A stretch of DNA of 45,444 bases from Lentimicrobiaceae bacterium (lineage in GTDB: Bacteria; Bacteroidota; Bacteroidia; Bacteroidales; F082): contig SUWS01000018.1 of the NCBI GenBank assembly GCA_015061365.1, positions 1 through 45,444 of the forward strand, written 5' to 3'. Below the pieces are notes generated by a model. The model was not told the origin of the DNA and did no database searches. It saw nothing but the letters and a program-made list of their open reading frames with translations. Position numbers and translations under genes: made by a program. Positions 21,141-30,180 of the stretch are shown here, one piece after another (the stretch's first letter is position 1; the number at the start of each line of letters is the position of its first letter).

Positions 21141-23261
21141 TTAAAAGAAGAAATATGTTCCTTTTGCTTTCTTAATTACTACATCAGCCAAATCATCCGA
21201 TAATCTCGCATAATGACTGAATTCCATACTATAGTTAGCTCTTCCTTGCGTCAACGTTCTCAATGTTGTGATATATCCGAACATTTCCGACAATGGTGCG
21301 TCTGCTTTCACTATTTGTATCACTGAAGTAGCTTCAACCTCGCGGAGCAATGCTCTTCTTCTGTTGAGGTCTCCTGTAACATCTCCGAGATATTCTGATG
21401 GTACTCTTACTTCTACCTTCATTATTGGTTCCATGACAACTGGCTTCGATTTTAATCCAGCCGCTTTGAATCCCAAATGTGCCGCTGTCTCAAATGACAA
21501 TGCGTCGCTGTCAACAGGATGGGTTGAACCATCATATAAACGTACTTTCACTGAATCCATCGGGAATCCTGCTAAGACACCATTTGACATTGCGCTCTTG
21601 AAACCTTTCTCCGCTGCGAGAACATATTCGCGTGGAATATTTCCTCCTTTGACATCGTTGATAAATTGTAATCCTGTAAAACCTTCATCTGCAGGTCCAA
21701 TTTCAAACATGATATCGGCAAACTTACCTTTACCACCTGTTTGTTTCTTATAAACCTCATGATGATCAACAATCTCTGTAAATGATTCTTTGTAAGCAAC
21801 TTGAGGACTACCAACATTTATCTCAACGCCGAATTCTCTTTTTAATCTGTCTATGATAATATCAAGGTGTAATTCACCCATTCCAGCTATAATAGTCTGA
21901 CCTGAATTTTCATCTGTTGTGACTTGGAATGTAGGATCTTCCTCGGCAAGTTTATCTAAGGAAACTGATAACTTGTCCATCTCTGCTTGAGTTTTAGGTT
22001 CAACTGCGATTTGAACTACTGGTTGTGGGAATGAGATAGACTCAAGCAATAAAGGTTTGTCTTCGCTGGTGAGTGTGTCGCCTGTTCTTATTGTTTTGAA
22101 TCCGACTGCTGCTGCTATGTCTCCTGCCTCGATAATTTCAAGAGGTGTTTGTTTGTTAGCGTTCATCTGCATGATACGTGAGATACGCTCTTTCTTTCCT
22201 GTTGTTGCGTTAAGCACGTATGCTCCTGATTTCAACGAACCTGAATAAACACGGAAGAATGCGAGACGTCCAACGTATGGATCTGTTGCAATTTTGAAAG
22301 CGAGTGCGCAGAACGGTTCTTTTGAATCCGCCTTACGTATTTCTTCTTTTTCAGTCTTTGGATTGATACCCGTAACGTCTTCAATATCATTAGGACTTGG
22401 GAGGTAATTGATTATAGCATCCAACAAAAGCTGTACGCCTTTATTTTTAAAAGAAGCTCCGCACAATACAGGACAAGCTTTTCTTGAAAGAGTAGCTTTT
22501 CTGATTTCTGCTATAAGTTCTTCTTCTGTAATGGATTCCGGATCATCCATGAATTTCTCGAACAATTCTTCATTGTCTTCAGCAGCACCTTCTAATAACA
22601 TATTACGGTATTCTGCTGCCATTTCTTTAAGATCTTCAGGAATCTCAACCTCTGAGAATTGTGTTCCAAGTTCATCTTCCCAAACGTAAGCCTTGTTTTT
22701 AACCAAGTCGACGACACCTATAAAAGTATCTTCGCAACCGATTGGGATCTGTAATGGTATTGGATTTGCGTCTAAACGTTCTCTAATCTGTTCAACGACT
22801 TTAAAGAAGTCAGCACCACAACGGTCCATTTTGTTTACGAAACAGATATGTGGCACTTTGTATTTCTCGGCTTGATGCCATACAGTTTCTGACTGAGGTT
22901 CGACACCGCCCACTGCACAGAAGAGAGCCACAGCACCGTCGAGAACTCTGAGAGAGCGTTCGACTTCCACTGTAAAATCAACGTGACCTGGAGTATCGAT
23001 AATGTTTATTTTATATTGAGAATCATTAAGATTCCAGAATACTGTTGTGGCAGCTGAAGTGATAGTGATACCGCGTTCCTGTTCTTGGACCATCCAGTCC
23101 ATTGTTGCAGCACCGTCATGCACTTCGCCGATACGACGACTACGGCCTGTATAATATAGAATACGCTCAGTTGTCGTAGTCTTACCTGCATCGATGTGAG
23201 CCATGATGCCGATGTTACGAGTGTAATCTAAGTTATTCATATTATCTTGACCGTTTTTCAT
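21141..23261 (-). CDS. fusA: Elongation factor G
   Basis: 706 residues. GTPase that drives translocation. G1 [12 protein letters not shown] (about 21-32), the switch [14 protein letters not shown]3 DTPGHVDF and G4 NKMDR are present, then domains II-V to the C-terminus. Two starts are possible: the chosen ATG (MKNGQDN...) and another seven codons later ([12 protein letters not shown]). The second matches the usual EF-G N-terminus nearly as well. It follows rpsG by 21 bases. Confidence 0.97.
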   Translation of the reverse strand: MKNGQDNMNNLDYTRNIGIMAHIDAGKTTTTERILYYTGRSRRIGEVHDGAATMDWMVQEQERGITITSAATTVFWNLNDSQYKINIIDTPGHVDFTVEVERSLRVLDGAVALFCAVGGVEPQSETVWHQAEKYKVPHICFVNKMDRCGADFFKVVEQIRERLDANPIPLQIPIGCEDTFIGVVDLVKNKAYVWEDELGTQFSEVEIPEDLKEMAAEYRNMLLEGAAEDNEELFEKFMDDPESITEEELIAEIRKATLSRKACPVLCGASFKNKGVQLLLDAIINYLPSPNDIEDVTGINPKTEKEEIRKADSKEPFCALAFKIATDPYVGRLAFFRVYSGSLKSGAYVLNATTGKKERISRIMQMNANKQTPLEIIEAGDIAAAVGFKTIRTGDTLTSEDKPLLLESISFPQPVVQIAVEPKTQAEMDKLSVSLDKLAEEDPTFQVTTDENSGQTIIAGMGELHLDIIIDRLKREFGVEINVGSPQVAYKESFTEIVDHHEVYKKQTGGKGKFADIMFEIGPADEGFTGLQFINDVKGGNIPREYVLAAEKGFKSAMSNGVLAGFPMDSVKVRLYDGSTHPVDSDALSFETAAHLGFKAAGLKSKPVVMEPIMKVEVRVPSEYLGDVTGDLNRRRALLREVEATSVIQIVKADAPLSEMFGYITTLRTLTQGRANYSMEFSHYARLSDDLADVVIKKAKGTYFFF

Positions 23262-23282
23262 CTTTATTTACCTTATTATATA

Positions 23283-23750
23283 TTAGAATCTGAAGTGTGA
23301 GAAGGCTTTGTTAGCGTCAGCCATTCTGTGGATTTCTTCCTTTTTCTTGAAAGCTGCACCTTCTTCTTTGTATGCTTGCATGATTTCACCTGCTAATCTT
23401 TCGCCCATTGATTTTTCGTGGCGTTTACGTGCATAGCCGATGAGGTTTTTCATACCGATACTTTGTTTACGTGCTGGACGTATTTCTGAAGGGATTTGGA
23501 ATGTAGCACCACCAATACGACGGCTTCTTACCTCTACTTGTGGAGTTACGTTTTCTAAAGCTTTCTTCCAAACACTGACAGGGTCTTCATTTAATTTGTT
23601 ACCTACGATATCCATTGCGCTGTAGAATATTTCGTAAGCAAGGTTCTTCTTACCCTTCAACATGATGTTGTTAACGAATTTTGTCACCAATACATCACCG
23701 TATTTTGGATCTGGAAGGATGATTCTTTTCTTTGGTTTAGCTTTTCTCAT
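23283..23750 (-). CDS. rpsG: 30S ribosomal protein S7
   Basis: 155 residues. Nucleates 30S head assembly. Conserved [12 protein letters not shown], the [16 protein letters not shown] beta-hairpin and the C-terminal [15 protein letters not shown] are present. Second gene of the str section. Confidence 0.98.
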   Translation of the reverse strand: MRKAKPKKRIILPDPKYGDVLVTKFVNNIMLKGKKNLAYEIFYSAMDIVGNKLNEDPVSVWKKALENVTPQVEVRSRRIGGATFQIPSEIRPARKQSIGMKNLIGYARKRHEKSMGERLAGEIMQAYKEEGAAFKKKEEIHRMADANKAFSHFRF

Positions 23751-23783
23751 GTTCTAATGTTCTAAACTTTTACCGTTTAACAA

Positions 23784-24176
23784 TTATTTCTTCTTAGCGG
23801 CCTGTTTCTTAGGACGTTTAGCACCGTATTTTGATCTGCGTTGTGCACGACCATCAACACCGGCTGTATCCAAAGCACCACGGATGATGTGATAACGTAC
23901 ACCTGGAAGATCCTTAACACGGCCTCCTCTAATCATCACGATAGAGTGTTCCTGCAAGTTATGACCCTCACCAGGAATGTAGGCGTTAACTTCTTTCTGA
24001 TTGGTCAAACGAACCCTAGCAACTTTACGCATAGCTGAATTAGGCTTCTTAGGTGTTGTTGTGTATACACGTACACAAACACCACGGCGTTGTGGGCACG
24101 AATCCAAGGCAGGAGATTTACTCTTGTCTTCCAATTTTTGACGTCCTTTGCGGACTAATTGTTGAATCGTTGGCAT
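23784..24176 (-). CDS. rpsL: 30S ribosomal protein S12
   Basis: 130 residues. Decoding-centre protein. Lys43 ([10 protein letters not shown]) and Lys88 ([12 protein letters not shown]) are both the usual lysines, so the known streptomycin-resistance substitutions at these sites are absent. First gene of the 18-kb ribosomal cluster; a strong promoter lies about 265 bases upstream. Confidence 0.98.
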   Translation of the reverse strand: MPTIQQLVRKGRQKLEDKSKSPALDSCPQRRGVCVRVYTTTPKKPNSAMRKVARVRLTNQKEVNAYIPGEGHNLQEHSIVMIRGGRVKDLPGVRYHIIRGALDTAGVDGRAQRRSKYGAKRPKKQAAKKK

Positions 24177-24441
24177 TTCTTTTTCTTTAAATTACTAATT
24201 TTTATCCATTCAATAGGAAAAATTCCTTTTAATTTCTCACTAAAATAGCCAAAAATTTCACTCTTTAAACAATATAGTTTCGGGAGTTACAGCCACGATT
24301 GTGACTTATTTTGCTAAACCCACCATAAGCTCAAGAACTGATTTTTAATTACTTATGATGTAGAAACCTCTAACGTTTAACTTATCAGGTCCCTTAACTA
24401 TCTCATTCACAAAGTTAATATTTCTAACTTTTTTCCGAGTG

Positions 24442-24472
24442 CAAAGATACAACTTTTTCTTTAATACACAAC
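24442..24472 (-). promoter_or_regulatory. Main promoter of the str-S10-spc-alpha cluster
   Basis: The minus strand reads GTTG (24472-24469), 19 bases, then TATCTTTG (24449-24442), an excellent Bacteroidota promoter. Transcription should begin near 24436, giving a leader of about 260 bases before rpsL. Such a long leader suggests possible regulation of the ribosomal genes. Confidence 0.72.
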
Positions 24473-24533
24473 ACTTTGTAAAAAAAAAATTCAACTTTTT
24501 TTTATTGACATACTTTTCAACACTTATTTTCAA

Positions 24534-24610
24534 GCATAATTCATAATGGATAATCTTAGGAATCACTATTAATTATGAATTACGCATTATGAATTATGAA
24601 TTATGCATTA
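24534..24610. repeat. ATTATGAATT-family repeat tract
   Basis: Imperfect copies in both orientations (CATAATTCATAATG, then ATTATGAATTACGCATTATGAATTATGAATTATGC split over several words). The 7-base period is clear in the second half. It lies between two divergent promoters. Confidence 0.75.
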
Positions 24611-24714
24611 GAAAAAGACGCCACCCATCCTCGCACCAAGTTCGCGTCAAGTTCATGCGCTATTTTTCAAAAAAATCTTTAGTCCATTGTCATTAGTCTT
24701 TTGTCTTTTTTTAT

Positions 24715-24722
24715 TAAATTTG
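24715..24722 (+). promoter_or_regulatory. -7 box of the pcrA gene
   Basis: TAAATTTG matches TAnnTTTG and ends 19 bases before the GTG start. TTG triplets upstream are at unsuitable distances (11 and 25 bases), so the -33 part is weak. Confidence 0.5.
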
Positions 24723-24741
24723 CGTTTTAATATTATTCACA

Positions 24742-27090
24742 GTGACAGATATTCTACAAGGTTTAAATAGCCCTCAAAAAGAAGCGGTTACTACCGTCGA
24801 GGGTCCGGTGATGGTTATAGCAGGCGCAGGTTCGGGAAAGACAAAAGCCCTCACCCATCGTATCGCTTATATGATACAAGAAGGTATCAATCCTTTTTCC
24901 ATCATGGCTCTTACTTTTACTAACAAGGCAGCCAAGGAAATGAAAGACCGTATAATGAAACTCGTCGATCCTCATGCTGCTCGTAATGTATGGATGGGAA
25001 CGTTCCACTCCATCTTCGCTCGTATCTTAAGAATAGAAGCCCAACATCTCGGTTTCACCCCTGATTTCACAATTTACGATACGGACGACTCGAAACAACT
25101 CATCAACGCAATATTGAAAGAACGCGAGTTAGATACTAAGGCTTATCCTGCAAAATATATCCTTCATCGCATTTCAATGGCGAAGTCGGCTTTATATACA
25201 CCAGAAGATTATTGCAACAACTTCGACATACAGCAGCAAGACCTCAGAGCCAACAAGCCTCTCATTGGAGAAATCTTCAAGACATATAACAACAGGCTGC
25301 AACGCGCCAACGCGATGGACTTCGACGACATATTATTTTATACTAATGTGCTGTTACGCGATTTTCCAGAAATACTCTATAAATATCAGCAACGTTTCGA
25401 ATATATTCTCGTGGATGAGTATCAAGATACGAACTACGCCCAATACCTTATAATAAGAAGAATCGCGGCCATGAGAGAAAACATCTGCGTTGTCGGCGAC
25501 GACGCTCAGAGTATCTACGGATTCCGCGGCGCGAACATACAAAACATCCTTAACTTCAAAAACGACTATCCGGAACAACGTCTCATTCGCCTCGAACAAA
25601 ATTACCGTTCAACGAAGACTATAGTCAATGCAGCGAACAGCGTCATCGACCATAATAAGGATCAGATTAAGAAAAAAGTATGGTCCGATAAAGAAGAAGG
25701 CGAACTGATAACCGTATTACGTGCGACATCAGATAACGAAGAAGGAACTCTCGTAGCAAACTCCATCTTCGGATATAAGATGTCGCGTCAGCTCAACAAC
25801 AAAGACTTCGCGATTTTATACCGTACCAACTCGCAGTCGCGTTCAATAGAAGAGGCACTCCGTAAACAAGACATACGTTACAGAATCTACGGCGGACTTT
25901 CCTTCTACGACCGTAAAGAAGTGAAAGACCTCCTCGCCTACTTCCGCGTCGTCATCAATCCGCACGATGAGCAGGCGTTGTTACGTATCATAAATTATCC
26001 CGCAAGAGGAATCGGAAAGACTACAATAGAGCGTCTGATGGTCGTGGCTGACGAACGTCAGAAAGGAATTTGGGACGTCATTTCTTCAGAAGAAGAGCCG
26101 ATGCCTAAAGACTTCAATAGCGGAACAGTAAACAAACTTCGTAATTTCGCCACCATGATAAAGAGTTTCCAGACTCTTCTCAACAAGCAGAACGCAATAG
26201 AACTCGCAAAACATATATGCAATACAGTCGGCATAATAAAAGACCTGAAAGAAGACGACACTCCTGAAGGATTAGCTCGTGTACAAAACATCGAAGAGCT
26301 TCTCAATGCAATCATGGAATTTTCCGACAAGCAGGTGGATGAAGTAACCGGCGAACAGAATGAAGTTACATTAAACAAATTCATGGAAGATGTCGCGCTT
26401 CTTACCGACCAGGACAAGAAAGACGATGAAGACGACGACTATGTAACTTTAATGACGATTCACAGCGCGAAAGGCTTGGAATTTCCTTACGTATATATCG
26501 TAGGTCTCGAAGAAAACCTTTTCCCTGGAATACAGTCGCTAAGCACACGTGAAGATTTGGAAGAAGAACGACGCTTATTCTACGTAGCATTAACACGTGC
26601 TGAAACAAAATTAGTGTTGAGTTATGCCGAGAGTCGCTATCGTTGGGGAAATCTCACTTTAAGCGAGCCGTCGCGTTTCATCGAGGAGATAGACCAATCT
26701 TTAATTGAAAAAACGAGGAAAGCGTCATTCAGAGGAACGTCGAGTTTCAATGAAGGCATCAACTTCAGCAATCCGTTCTCAAAAAGTTTCCAAGAGAAAA
26801 GAGATTATCAGAAAAAAACATCATCGGCAGATTCACCATATATTAATAAAGGTACAAATAGCACTACACCTATTAATATTAATACACCCAAGAATAACGA
26901 TTCAGATTTCGTAGCAGCCTCACCCGAAGATATTGAAGAAGGCATGAGAGTTCTGCATCAGAAATTCGGACAAGGCACAGTAATGAAAGTCGAAGGCATC
27001 GGTCCGAATAAAAAAGCGACAGTTCTTTTCGACGAGTGCGGAAGTAAACAATTAATGCTTAAATTTGCAAAATTGAATATTCTAAGATAA
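24742..27090 (+). CDS. pcrA: UvrD/PcrA-type DNA helicase
   Basis: 782 residues, superfamily 1A 3'-5' helicase for repair and clearing proteins from DNA. Motifs in order: Q motif region LNSPQKEAV, Walker A AGAGSGKT (27-34), TFTNKAAKEM, LVDEYQDTN, GDDAQSIYGFRGA, QNYRST, TIHSAKGLEFPYV and VALTRAETKL. The C-terminus has the Tudor-like domain of PcrA (about 735-782, KFGQGTVMKVEG) after an Asn/Ser/Thr-rich linker. The start is GTG; no better ATG fits the family N-terminus. First gene of a plus-strand run. Confidence 0.95.
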   Translation: MTDILQGLNSPQKEAVTTVEGPVMVIAGAGSGKTKALTHRIAYMIQEGINPFSIMALTFTNKAAKEMKDRIMKLVDPHAARNVWMGTFHSIFARILRIEAQHLGFTPDFTIYDTDDSKQLINAILKERELDTKAYPAKYILHRISMAKSALYTPEDYCNNFDIQQQDLRANKPLIGEIFKTYNNRLQRANAMDFDDILFYTNVLLRDFPEILYKYQQRFEYILVDEYQDTNYAQYLIIRRIAAMRENICVVGDDAQSIYGFRGANIQNILNFKNDYPEQRLIRLEQNYRSTKTIVNAANSVIDHNKDQIKKKVWSDKEEGELITVLRATSDNEEGTLVANSIFGYKMSRQLNNKDFAILYRTNSQSRSIEEALRKQDIRYRIYGGLSFYDRKEVKDLLAYFRVVINPHDEQALLRIINYPARGIGKTTIERLMVVADERQKGIWDVISSEEEPMPKDFNSGTVNKLRNFATMIKSFQTLLNKQNAIELAKHICNTVGIIKDLKEDDTPEGLARVQNIEELLNAIMEFSDKQVDEVTGEQNEVTLNKFMEDVALLTDQDKKDDEDDDYVTLMTIHSAKGLEFPYVYIVGLEENLFPGIQSLSTREDLEEERRLFYVALTRAETKLVLSYAESRYRWGNLTLSEPSRFIEEIDQSLIEKTRKASFRGTSSFNEGINFSNPFSKSFQEKRDYQKKTSSADSPYINKGTNSTTPININTPKNNDSDFVAASPEDIEEGMRVLHQKFGQGTVMKVEGIGPNKKATVLFDECGSKQLMLKFAKLNILR

Positions 27091-27135
27091 AACATAATTT
27101 CTACTTAAACGTTAATCTAACATAACGCAAGACTA

Positions 27136-27810
27136 ATGGATAAAGAAGGATTAAAATACAACACAGAGCGTGAGAAACTTATCATCTCTGAATACGGACG
27201 TAACATACAGATAATGATCAAACATCTTCTCGAGATAGAAGACAGACAAAAGAGAACCGAAGCCGCACATTTCATTGTAGGTATCATGGCGCAGATGAAT
27301 CCTCAGGTTAAGGAATCAAACGATTATGTGCACAAGTTATGGGATCATCTACACATCATTTCAGACTACAAGTTAGACGTTGACGGACCTTTCGACCCGC
27401 CTCAACAAGGTGTCATCGTAGCGAAACCAGAACACGTAGGCTACCAGAAACGTAACATCAAACACGGACATTACGGTTTTTATACAAAAGAGATCTTGAA
27501 AAAAATTGAAGAGATAGAAGAAGGTCCGAAAAGAAACGCTCTTTTAGTTGCTATGGCAAACCAGATGAAAAGAGATTATCTCAACTGGAACCGTGAGACT
27601 GTCAACGACCTCTTGATTCTTGACGACTTATACAAATTATCTGGCGATAAATTCGAGATGCCAATGGATACCAAGTTACTCACCACTAACGAAATCCTTA
27701 ACAAAGTGCCGGCATCCCAACCACAACAAAACGTCAAGAAGAAAAAGAACAACAAAAAACAGCCTGCTAAAAAGCAGCCGAATCCTAACAGACCTAATAA
27801 GAAAAACTGA
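27136..27810 (+). CDS. DUF4290 family protein
   Basis: 224 residues. The first ~180 match the Bacteroidota-specific DUF4290 family (YNTEREKLIISEYGRNIQIMIKH, IEDRQKRTEAAHFIVGIM, KLWDHLHIISDYKLDVDGP), helical and without signal peptide. The last ~35 residues are a low-complexity Lys/Asn/Gln/Pro tail that could bind nucleic acid (inference). Its function is unknown to me. It lies between pcrA and murA; I recall DUF4290 next to murA in other Bacteroidota but cannot check this. The stop TGA falls within an AAAACTGAAAATCTG repeat word. Confidence 0.88.
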   Translation: MDKEGLKYNTEREKLIISEYGRNIQIMIKHLLEIEDRQKRTEAAHFIVGIMAQMNPQVKESNDYVHKLWDHLHIISDYKLDVDGPFDPPQQGVIVAKPEHVGYQKRNIKHGHYGFYTKEILKKIEEIEEGPKRNALLVAMANQMKRDYLNWNRETVNDLLILDDLYKLSGDKFEMPMDTKLLTTNEILNKVPASQPQQNVKKKKNNKKQPAKKQPNPNRPNKKN

Positions 27811-27937
27811 AAATCTGAAAAACTGAAAAATTAAAAATCTGAGAATTGTTGATTATTTAATAAAAATATACTACAGATAATACCGATGTATGACATGAAG
27901 GAATTGTTGTCCGTCGTCCGTTGTCTGTTGACCTAAA
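27806..27937. repeat. Repeat words downstream of the DUF4290 gene
   Basis: Bases 27806-27845 are AATCTGAAAAACTGA-type words (about 8-base period). Bases 27900-27931 are GTTGTCC/GTTGTCT-type words (7-base period). Both families also occur inside the TPR regulator gene (for example 34665-34697 and 34954-34982). Confidence 0.75.
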
Positions 27938-27946
27938 CTAAAACCA

Positions 27947-29254
27947 ATGGGAAAATTCAGAATTGTCGGCGGTAACAAATTAAGTGGCAGCATTGTTCCG
28001 CAGGGCGCAAAGAACGAAGCGATGCAGATAATCTGCGCAAGTCTCCTCACCGAAGAGCAAGTCACCATTACTAATCTTCCAAACATCTCCGACATCAATA
28101 ATCTTCTCGACCTTATGAAGGAGATGGGAGTGATTGTTGACAGGGTTTCTGAAAACGAGGTTAAGCTTCAAGCCAAGGAATTAGATTTCTCATATTTCAA
28201 CACAGAGAGATTTTACGAGAGAGCCACACGTCTCAGAGGCAGCGTAATGATATTAGGTCCGATGTTAGCACGTTTCAGGAAAGGATTCTTACCAAAACCG
28301 GGAGGCGACAAGATAGGACGCCGACGTTTAGACACTCATGTCATCGGACTTCAGAAATTAGGAGCTCATTTTGTTGACAGGGTTTATTGTCAGGAAGCCA
28401 CAGCACCTAACGGATTGAAGGGATGTTACATGCTTCTTGACGAAGCATCTGTGACAGGCACCGCCAACATCATCATGGCAGCTGTCATGGCTCAAGGCGA
28501 GACTACGATATTCAACGCCGCCTGCGAACCTTATATCGTGCAACTTTGTAAGATGCTCGTCTCAATGGGAGCGACCATTGACGGCATAGGTTCCAATCTT
28601 CTCAAGATAACTGGCGTAGAAAAGTTATACGGCACCACACATCGTCTCCTTGCCGACATGATTGAGGTAGGAAGTTTCATCGGAATGGCAGCTATGACAG
28701 GATCAGAACTCACAATAAAAAACGCTGGCATCAAAAACCTCGGCATCATACCTGATGTATTTAAACGCCTCGGAATCAAAATGGAGTTCAGAGGCGACGA
28801 CATATATATCCCGGAGCAAGATCATTATGAAGTAGAGACTTTCATGGACGGAAGCATCTTGACAATAGCAGATGCGCCATGGCCTGGCTTCACCCCAGAC
28901 TTGATAAGTATCGTATTAGTCGTCGCAACACAAGCTAAAGGAACAGTACTCATACACCAGAAGATGTTCGAAAGCCGACTCTTCTTCGTCGACAAACTTA
29001 TCGACATGGGAGCGCAAATAATATTATGCGACCCTCACAGAGCGACAGTAGTAGGTTTAGACAGGACACAACAACTACATGCAGTGAAGATGGTCTCGCC
29101 CGACATCAGAGCTGGCGTCGCACTTCTCATCGCGGCACTGTCAGCAAACGGAGCAAGCATCATCGAAAACATAGAACAAATAGACCGAGGTTATCAGAAT
29201 ATCGACAAACGTCTGAGAGCTTTAGGTGCTGTAATTGAGAGAATAGAGAATTGA
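27947..29254 (+). CDS. murA: UDP-N-acetylglucosamine 1-carboxyvinyltransferase, Asp active-site variant
   Basis: 435 residues. It performs the first committed step of peptidoglycan synthesis, transferring enolpyruvate from PEP to UDP-GlcNAc. Lys22 (GAKNEAM), the R126-type arginine and the Asp of GFTPDL are conserved. The residue matching the catalytic, fosfomycin-targeted Cys115 of the E. coli enzyme is Asp121 (PGGDKIG, codon GAC at 28307-28309). MurA with Asp at this place is active but not alkylated by fosfomycin in other bacteria, so intrinsic resistance is expected. Cytoplasmic. No clear promoter of its own is visible. Confidence 0.96.
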   Translation: MGKFRIVGGNKLSGSIVPQGAKNEAMQIICASLLTEEQVTITNLPNISDINNLLDLMKEMGVIVDRVSENEVKLQAKELDFSYFNTERFYERATRLRGSVMILGPMLARFRKGFLPKPGGDKIGRRRLDTHVIGLQKLGAHFVDRVYCQEATAPNGLKGCYMLLDEASVTGTANIIMAAVMAQGETTIFNAACEPYIVQLCKMLVSMGATIDGIGSNLLKITGVEKLYGTTHRLLADMIEVGSFIGMAAMTGSELTIKNAGIKNLGIIPDVFKRLGIKMEFRGDDIYIPEQDHYEVETFMDGSILTIADAPWPGFTPDLISIVLVVATQAKGTVLIHQKMFESRLFFVDKLIDMGAQIILCDPHRATVVGLDRTQQLHAVKMVSPDIRAGVALLIAALSANGASIIENIEQIDRGYQNIDKRLRALGAVIERIEN

Positions 29255-29261
29255 CATATCT

Positions 29262-29385
29262 ACAACTAAGAACTAAGAACTTTGAACTTTGAACCTTGAA
29301 CTTTGAACGAAGAACTTTGAACGAAGAAGTTTGAACGAAGAGCTTTGAAGGAAGAACTTTGAACTAAGAGCTTTGAACTTTTGGA
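29262..29385. repeat. Heptanucleotide tract, CTTTGAA word family
   Basis: About sixteen consecutive 7-base words of the form nnnnGAA (CTAAGAA, CTTTGAA, CGAAGAA and variants). It shows an alternation with a 14-base higher period. It starts eight bases after the murA stop. A related inverted copy lies at 29446-29478, so hairpins across ~100 bases are possible. The same word is found at 39278-39350, 43463-43528 and 44188-44226. Confidence 0.9.
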
Positions 29386-29484
29386 GTTAGTCTTTCGTCA
29401 TTTCTCAGATTCTAAGGTTTTCTGACAGTCTTAGATTTTAAAAAAAGTTCAACCGTCAATAGTCAAAGTTCAAAGTCTTTTTAT

Positions 29485-29492
29485 TATCTTTG
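29485..29492 (+). promoter_or_regulatory. -7 box of rpe
   Basis: TATCTTTGC, a perfect -7 box, 23 bases before the rpe start. The -33 region overlaps repeat sequence and has no TTG at the right distance. Confidence 0.55.
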
Positions 29493-29514
29493 CAGAAACG
29501 TAAAAAAACATGTC

Positions 29515-30162
29515 ATGCAAAAGATAATATCTCCTTCCCTATTGTCAGCCGACTTCCTTCATTTAGCCGACGACATTAAAATGCTCAATGAAAGTCAAGC
29601 TGATTGGTATCACTTAGACATCATGGACGGTGTGTTCGTACCTAATATTTCATACGGCATTCCTGTAGTGCAGGCAATAAACAAGATGGCGACTAAGCCT
29701 TTAGACGTTCATCTGATGATAGTGGAACCTGACAGATATTTCGAGAATTTTAAAGAAGCTGGAGCAGAAATAATAACATTTCATTATGAAGCATCTACTC
29801 ATCTCCATCGTTCTGTACAGAAGTTAAAATCAATGAACGTGAAAGCTGGCGTAGTACTCAATCCTCACACTCCGGTCTCGGTATTAGAAGACATCTTGGG
29901 AGATTTAGATTTGGTATTGTTGATGTCGGTGAACCCTGGCTTCGGCGGACAGAAATTCATCGAAAGGACATATTCCAAGATTGAGAGACTGCGCGAGATG
30001 ATCGACAAGAACGGATATAACACTCTGATAGAAGTGGATGGCGGCGTCAATACAGAGAACGCCTCTAAGTTGTTCGCAGCAGGTGCCAACGCTCTCGTCG
30101 CGGGTAATGCTGTGTTCAAATCCGAAGACCCTAAGAAGACAATAGAATTATTAAAATTATAA
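29515..30162 (+). CDS. rpe: Ribulose-phosphate 3-epimerase
   Basis: 215 residues, a TIM barrel of the pentose phosphate pathway converting ribulose 5-phosphate to xylulose 5-phosphate. Metal ligands appear in HLDIMDG, the HLMI histidine and the EVDGGV aspartate; MSVNPGFGGQKFI is diagnostic. An ATG five bases upstream (29510) is out of frame. It is 18 bases before pepD and likely shares its transcript. Confidence 0.97.
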   Translation: MQKIISPSLLSADFLHLADDIKMLNESQADWYHLDIMDGVFVPNISYGIPVVQAINKMATKPLDVHLMIVEPDRYFENFKEAGAEIITFHYEASTHLHRSVQKLKSMNVKAGVVLNPHTPVSVLEDILGDLDLVLLMSVNPGFGGQKFIERTYSKIERLREMIDKNGYNTLIEVDGGVNTENASKLFAAGANALVAGNAVFKSEDPKKTIELLKL

Positions 30163-30180
30163 ACATAAAAAATAACTAAC

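Larger units (their letters stand above)
24177..24741. other. Divergent spacer between rpsL and pcrA
   Basis: 565 bases. Right to left it holds the pcrA -7 box (24715-24722), repeat words of the ATTATGAATT family (24534-24610), the ribosomal promoter (24442-24472) and the ~260-base rpsL leader (24177-24436). A short hairpin (GTCACA...TGTAAC) can be drawn at 24293-24312 in the leader. A 73-codon open frame across 24345-24566 starts upstream of the promoter and is not considered a gene. Confidence 0.65.

Noticed and set aside
24345-24566. A 73-codon minus-strand frame upstream of rpsL
   Set aside because: Its start lies upstream of the best promoter, so the transcript would not contain it, and the translation has no family likeness.
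29262-29385. A CRISPR-like array
   Set aside because: The units are 7 or 14 bases with no unique spacers between them, and no cas genes are nearby.
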